In this document: piece by piece, positions 59,792 to 64,000 of the stretch
Layout of the letters: each line of letters starts with the position of its first letter
How positions within the stretch are numbered: the first letter of the stretch is position 1
Assembly (NCBI RefSeq): GCF_017876675.1
Contig: NZ_JAGIOI010000001.1
Location: 1,116,001 to 1,180,000 of the forward strand
Reading direction: 5' to 3'
DNA: 64,000 bases
Origin: Arthrobacter stackebrandtii
GTDB taxonomy: Bacteria; Actinomycetota; Actinomycetes; Actinomycetales; Micrococcaceae
Notes under the pieces: generated by a model
The model's database searches: none
What the model was told of the DNA's origin: nothing
What the model saw: only the letters and a program-made list of their open reading frames with translations
Made by a program: the position numbers and the translations under genes

Positions 59792-62700
59792 GTGCACGCA
59801 ACCACGCCCGCCGCAGGCCACGCGGCCATGAACCAGTTCGCTGCAGCCACGCGCGAATGGTTCCTCGGCGCGTTCGGCTCCCCCACCCCCGCACAGGCCG
59901 GCGCCTGGGAGGCGATCTCCGGCGGCGCCCATTCACTCGTCGTGGCCCCCACCGGATCCGGCAAGACCCTGGCCGCATTCCTGTGGGCCCTGGACGGCCT
60001 CATCGCGAGGGACAGCGCCACCCCTTCAAGCACGACGCCGGATCCCGGCCAATTGCCCCCCGGCACCTTCAGCGGGGCTGCTTCGGGGACGGGCACCGCG
60101 GGTGCGGGCGCTTCCGGTGCGGCGTCCCCGGAGAAGCCGGGCACCCGTGTCCTCTACATCTCCCCGCTGAAGGCCCTGGGCGTGGACGTTGAGCGGAACC
60201 TTCGGGCACCCCTGATCGGCATCACCCAGACCGCCGCGCGGCTGGGTGTTGAGGCCCCGCATGTCAGCGTAGGCGTGCGCTCCGGCGACACCCCCGCCAA
60301 TGAACGCCGCCGCCTGCTCAGCCACCCGCCGGACATCCTGATCACCACGCCCGAATCCCTGTACCTCATGCTGACGTCCAAGGCCCGCGAAACACTCACC
60401 GGCGTCGACACCATCATCATTGACGAGGTCCACGCCGTCGCCGGCACCAAGCGCGGCGCCCACCTGGCCCTCTCGCTGGAACGGCTCGACGCCCTGCTGG
60501 AAACCCCTGCCCAGCGCATCGGCCTCTCCGCAACTGTGGAGCCGCATTCCACGGTTGCCCGCTTCCTGGGCGGCCTGGCACCGGTCACCATCGTGGCCCC
60601 GGCCAGCACCAAGACCTGGAACCTGGCCGTCACCGTCCCCGTGGCTGACATGACCGAACTCCCCGCCCTGGCTGCCGCGCACGACCTCGGCCGCGCCTCC
60701 GGCCTGCAACCCAACGCCTCCATCTGGCCGCATGTGGAGGAGAAGATCGTGGACGCCGTGCTGGCGAAGAATTCCACCATCATCTTCGCCAACTCCCGCC
60801 GCCTGGCCGAACGCCTCACGGGCCGCCTCAACGAGATCTACATGGAGCGGCTCGAGCTTGCCTTGGCTGGGGAGCTGGTGAAGGACGACGCCGTTCCCTC
60901 CGACACTGAACCGTGGCGGACAGCGCCGTCCCCGGCCCGGCTCCCGGCGGAGATGATGGCGCAGGCCGGTGCCGTGGCGGGCGCACCCAACGTGCTGGCG
61001 AAGGCGCATCACGGCTCGGTGTCCAAGGAGCAGCGCGCACTGATCGAGGACGACCTGAAATCCGGCCGGCTGCGCGCCGTGGTGGCCACCTCGAGCCTGG
61101 AACTGGGCATCGACATGGGGGCAGTTGACCTTGTCATCCAGGTGGAGTCGCCGCCGTCGGTGGCCAGCGGCCTGCAGCGCGTGGGGCGTGCCGGGCACCA
61201 GGTCGGTGAGATTTCAGAGGGCCTGCTGTTCCCCAAGCACCGGGCGGACCTGCTGCATTCTGCGGTGACGGTGGAGCAGATGCTGGCGGGTGAGATCGAG
61301 CCGCTCGCCATCCCGGCCAACCCCCTCGATATCCTGGCGCAGCAGACCGTGGCAGCCACCGCACTGGAATCCATCGATGTCGATGAATGGTTTGAGACGG
61401 TCCGACGCAGTGCCCCGTTCACCGCCCTGCCCCGATCGGCCTTCGACGCCACCCTTGACCTGCTGGCCGGGCGCTACCCCTCGGATGAGTTTGCCGAGTT
61501 GCGCCCGCGCATCATCTGGGACCGGACCGCGGGGACCATTACGGGGCGGCCCGGCGCGCAACGGCTGGCAGTCACCTCCGGTGGCACCATCCCGGATCGG
61601 GGGCTGTTCGGCGTCTTCATTGTTGGCTCCGAAGAGGGCGCTCCCGGTACCGCCAACAAGGGCGGGCGCCGCGTAGGCGAACTGGATGAGGAGATGGTCT
61701 ACGAGTCCCGCGTGGGTGACGTCTTTGCCCTGGGCGCAACGAGCTGGAAGATCGAGGACATCACCTTTGACAGGGTCTTGGTCTCCCCCGCGTTTGGCCA
61801 GCCGGGCAAGCTGCCGTTCTGGAAAGGTGATTCCCTGGGCCGTCCCGTGGAGCTGGGCCGGGCACTAGGCGCGTTCATCCGGGAGGTCAGCGCCGCACCT
61901 CGCGCAAAGGCGCTGGATCGCTGCACCGCCACCGGCCTGGATGAATGGGCCGCCAACAACCTCCTCGGCTACCTTGATGAGCAAAAGGCCGCCACCACCC
62001 AGGTCCCCGACGACAAGACGCTCATGGTGGAGCGTTTCCACGACGAGCTCGGCGACTGGCGCGTGGTCCTGCACAGTCCCTTCGGTATGCCAGTCCACGC
62101 GCCGTGGGCACTGGCCGTCGCTGCCCGGTTGCACGAACGCTACGGGCTGGATGGTTCCGCCATGGCCTCCGACGACGGCATTGTGCTGCGCGTGCCCCTC
62201 ATGGACGATGAGCCGCCCGGGGCAGAGCTGTTCATGTTCGACCCCGAGGAACTGGGCGGGATCGTCACAGCGGAGGTGGGCGGTTCCGCCCTGTTCGCCA
62301 GCCGTTTCCGTGAATGCGCCGCCCGCGCCTTGCTTCTTCCGCGCCAGAATCCGGGCAAGCGCTCGCCCCTGTGGCAGCAGCGACAGCGTTCCTCCCAGTT
62401 GCTGGATGTGGCCCGGAAGTACCCGCAGTTCCCCATCGTGTTGGAGACCGTGCGCGAATGCCTGCAGGACGTCTATGACCTCCCCGCGTTGAAGAACATC
62501 GCCGCCTCCATTGAACGGCGCGAGCTGCGCATGGTGGAAACCACCACGAACGAGCCCTCGCCCTTCGCCCGCTCCCTGCTCTTCGGCTACGTGGCCAGCT
62601 TCCTCTACGAGGGCGATTCACCGCTCGCCGAGCGCCGCGCCGCCGCACTGTCACTTGACCCTGCGCTCCTCGATGAGCTGTTGGGCCGGGCTGAGCTGCG

Positions 62701-64000
62701 CGAGCTCCTTGACCCCACCGTCATCGCCCTGACTGAGTCACAGCTGCAGCGTCTCGCCGCCCCCGGCAAGAACAATGATCGCCGCACCCGGGGCCTGGAA
62801 GGTGTGGCGGATCTGTTGCGCCTGCTCGGCCCGCTCACCGTTGCGGAGGTTGCCGCCCGTCTGCTGCCTGCGTTGCAAGAAGCGGACGACGCCGGCCTGC
62901 CGCCTGCCGCTGTCGACTCACCGCTGCACGTGGCACAGGCCGCTTCCCATTTGGAAGAGCTGCTCAGGACCAACCGTGTCCTCCGCGTGAACATGGCCGG
63001 GGAGGAACGCTTTGCCGCCATTGAGGACGCGGCCCGGCTGCGCGACGCCCTCGGCATTCCTCTGCCAATGGGTGTTCCGCTGGCCTTCATCGAGCCCGTG
63101 GCTGATCCCCTCGGCGACCTCATCGCCCGCTATGCCCGCACCCACGGGCCCTTCACCACAGCAGATGTTGCGGTGAGGCTGGGACTCGGTGTCGCTGTCG
63201 TCCATTCAGGGTTGACGCGGCTGGCCGCGGATCGGCGGGTCACGGAGGGCGAGTTTTTACCCACCGGGCTTGGCCGGCAGGATGGCGGCCCCGAATGGTG
63301 CGATGTTCAGGTGCTGCGGCAGTTGCGCAGCCGGTCCCTGGCGGCATTGCGGGCCGAAGTGGAGCCTGTGGATGCGGCCACCTTTGGGCGATTTCTCCCG
63401 GCCTGGCAGCATGTCACTGCCGTGTCCGGTTCCCCTGCCTTGCGTGGTTTGGATGGTGTGCTGACAGTGGTGGACCAGTTGGCGGGATTGCCGATTCCGG
63501 CGTCAGCGTGGGAGCCGTTGGTGCTTGCGGCACGGGTCAGGGACTACTCACCTGCCATGTTGGATGAGCTGATGTCCACTGGCGAGGTACTCGTCTCCGG
63601 CGCAGGTCCCATTGCCGGAAATGACGGTTGGCTGAGCCTGCACGTGGCTGAATCTTCTGAACTCACACTGCACCCGGCCGCCGATTTTGAGCCCACCGAC
63701 TTCCAGCAGCGGGTGCTCGCTGCATTGGGCAACGGCGGCGCGTACTTCTTCCATCAGCTGCGTGAGATGACAGCCGACGGGCCGGATCTGGTGGCCTCGG
63801 ATGACGAGTTGACCGTTGCGTTGTGGGATTTGCTGTGGGCAGGGCGCATCAGTAACGACACCTTCGCCCCAATCCGTGCCCTGCTGGCTGGCGGGCACAC
63901 TGCGCATAAGCAGAAGGCGCCGCCGTCTCGGTTACGGCCTGCGCGCGCTGGGCGGTACGGGCGGCTGCCCGGCCGTGCCGCGGGTGTGCAGCGCGGGGCG
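59792..64000 (+). CDS. lhr: Lhr-family ATP-dependent helicase (C-terminus off window)
   Basis: Large superfamily-2 helicase; about 1403 codons are visible with no stop, consistent with the ~1500-1600-residue Lhr family. Walker A PTGSGKT near residue 53, a ~35-residue Ser/Gly/Thr-rich insertion, SPLKALGVDVERN, DEVHAVAGTKRG near 211, SATVEP, IIFANSRRLAE, KAHHGSVSKEQR, ATSSLELGIDMG and QRVGRAGH follow in order, then the long Lhr C-terminal region. Start is GTG at 59792 (GGAG only 2 nt upstream) or ATG at 59828. Role in DNA repair, probably nick or crosslink processing. Confidence 0.93.
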   Translation, partial: MHATTPAAGHAAMNQFAAATREWFLGAFGSPTPAQAGAWEAISGGAHSLVVAPTGSGKTLAAFLWALDGLIARDSATPSSTTPDPGQLPPGTFSGAASGTGTAGAGASGAASPEKPGTRVLYISPLKALGVDVERNLRAPLIGITQTAARLGVEAPHVSVGVRSGDTPANERRRLLSHPPDILITTPESLYLMLTSKARETLTGVDTIIIDEVHAVAGTKRGAHLALSLERLDALLETPAQRIGLSATVEPHSTVARFLGGLAPVTIVAPASTKTWNLAVTVPVADMTELPALAAAHDLGRASGLQPNASIWPHVEEKIVDAVLAKNSTIIFANSRRLAERLTGRLNEIYMERLELALAGELVKDDAVPSDTEPWRTAPSPARLPAEMMAQAGAVAGAPNVLAKAHHGSVSKEQRALIEDDLKSGRLRAVVATSSLELGIDMGAVDLVIQVESPPSVASGLQRVGRAGHQVGEISEGLLFPKHRADLLHSAVTVEQMLAGEIEPLAIPANPLDILAQQTVAATALESIDVDEWFETVRRSAPFTALPRSAFDATLDLLAGRYPSDEFAELRPRIIWDRTAGTITGRPGAQRLAVTSGGTIPDRGLFGVFIVGSEEGAPGTANKGGRRVGELDEEMVYESRVGDVFALGATSWKIEDITFDRVLVSPAFGQPGKLPFWKGDSLGRPVELGRALGAFIREVSAAPRAKALDRCTATGLDEWAANNLLGYLDEQKAATTQVPDDKTLMVERFHDELGDWRVVLHSPFGMPVHAPWALAVAARLHERYGLDGSAMASDDGIVLRVPLMDDEPPGAELFMFDPEELGGIVTAEVGGSALFASRFRECAARALLLPRQNPGKRSPLWQQRQRSSQLLDVARKYPQFPIVLETVRECLQDVYDLPALKNIAASIERRELRMVETTTNEPSPFARSLLFGYVASFLYEGDSPLAERRAAALSLDPALLDELLGRAELRELLDPTVIALTESQLQRLAAPGKNNDRRTRGLEGVADLLRLLGPLTVAEVAARLLPALQEADDAGLPPAAVDSPLHVAQAASHLEELLRTNRVLRVNMAGEERFAAIEDAARLRDALGIPLPMGVPLAFIEPVADPLGDLIARYARTHGPFTTADVAVRLGLGVAVVHSGLTRLAADRRVTEGEFLPTGLGRQDGGPEWCDVQVLRQLRSRSLAALRAEVEPVDAATFGRFLPAWQHVTAVSGSPALRGLDGVLTVVDQLAGLPIPASAWEPLVLAARVRDYSPAMLDELMSTGEVLVSGAGPIAGNDGWLSLHVAESSELTLHPAADFEPTDFQQRVLAALGNGGAYFFHQLREMTADGPDLVASDDELTVALWDLLWAGRISNDTFAPIRALLAGGHTAHKQKAPPSRLRPARAGRYGRLPGRAAGVQRGA

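Noticed and set aside
1-64000. CRISPR array
   Set aside because: No regularly spaced direct repeats of 25-40 bp with spacers were seen; the repeats present are inverted and dispersed.
1-64000. Insertion sequence, prophage or integron
   Set aside because: No transposase, integrase or phage structural gene and no terminal-repeat-bounded element containing one were seen.

Overview
The window is high-GC DNA from an actinobacterium, most likely a soil or host-associated member of the Micrococcaceae (Arthrobacter-like). Supporting signs are the GC-rich codon use, GTG and TTG starts, a GTP-type PEP carboxykinase, a RecQ helicase with an actinobacterial-style C-terminal extension, an Lhr helicase, a YcnI-type copper protein, an Rrf2/NsrR-flavohemoglobin pair and a c-di-AMP riboswitch in front of a secreted cell-wall lytic enzyme. 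The genus is inferred from gene content only.

Left part (1-9018): a nearly complete oxidative L-fucose pathway. It holds a ribose-type sugar ABC transporter (cut at the left edge), lactonase, aldose 1-dehydrogenase of the aldo/keto reductase family, sugar mutarotase, cytoplasmic GH29 alpha-L-fucosidase and L-fuconate dehydratase. A divergent two-gene unit adds a fumarylacetoacetate-hydrolase-family diketo-acid hydrolase and a short-chain dehydrogenase. Region 9019-19281 is housekeeping: RecQ, phosphomannomutase, NsrR-Hmp nitric oxide response, PEP carboxykinase, tRNA-Arg and two alpha/beta hydrolases.

Region 19359-28962 is a sialic-acid utilisation locus. A FadR-type GntR regulator is divergent from a peptide-type ABC transporter (including a permease-ATPase fusion), followed by nanA-, nanK- and nanE-like genes. 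A near-palindromic operator, ACATCSGATGT, occurs at both the fucose and the sialic-acid promoters, which suggests one regulatory logic for two terminal sugars of host glycans.

Region 29218-41463 is mixed: a YhgE/Pip export-type membrane protein with a degenerate ABC-ATPase-like partner, a SixA-like phosphatase, an orphan winged-helix regulator, a MarR-MFS pair, a c-di-AMP riboswitch with lytic transglycosylase and a SUMF1-like protein, upp, tadA, a lipoprotein, an AlkZ-type winged-helix protein and tRNA-Ser.

Region 41653-53821 is the standout: a tightly coupled five-gene operon of about 12 kb. It encodes a DUF4132-type C-terminal domain protein, a 1661-residue protein of unknown function, a MoxR AAA+ ATPase, a DUF5682-VWA fusion and a SWIM zinc-finger protein. 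It resembles the poorly understood Escherichia coli yehI/yehL/yehM/yehP/yehQ set. The right end carries a small membrane protein, a two-component system, a copper-type YcnI locus, a DUF4232-like protein, a membrane protein and an Lhr helicase cut by the window edge. Several intergenic spaces hold nested inverted repeats of one recurrent family.
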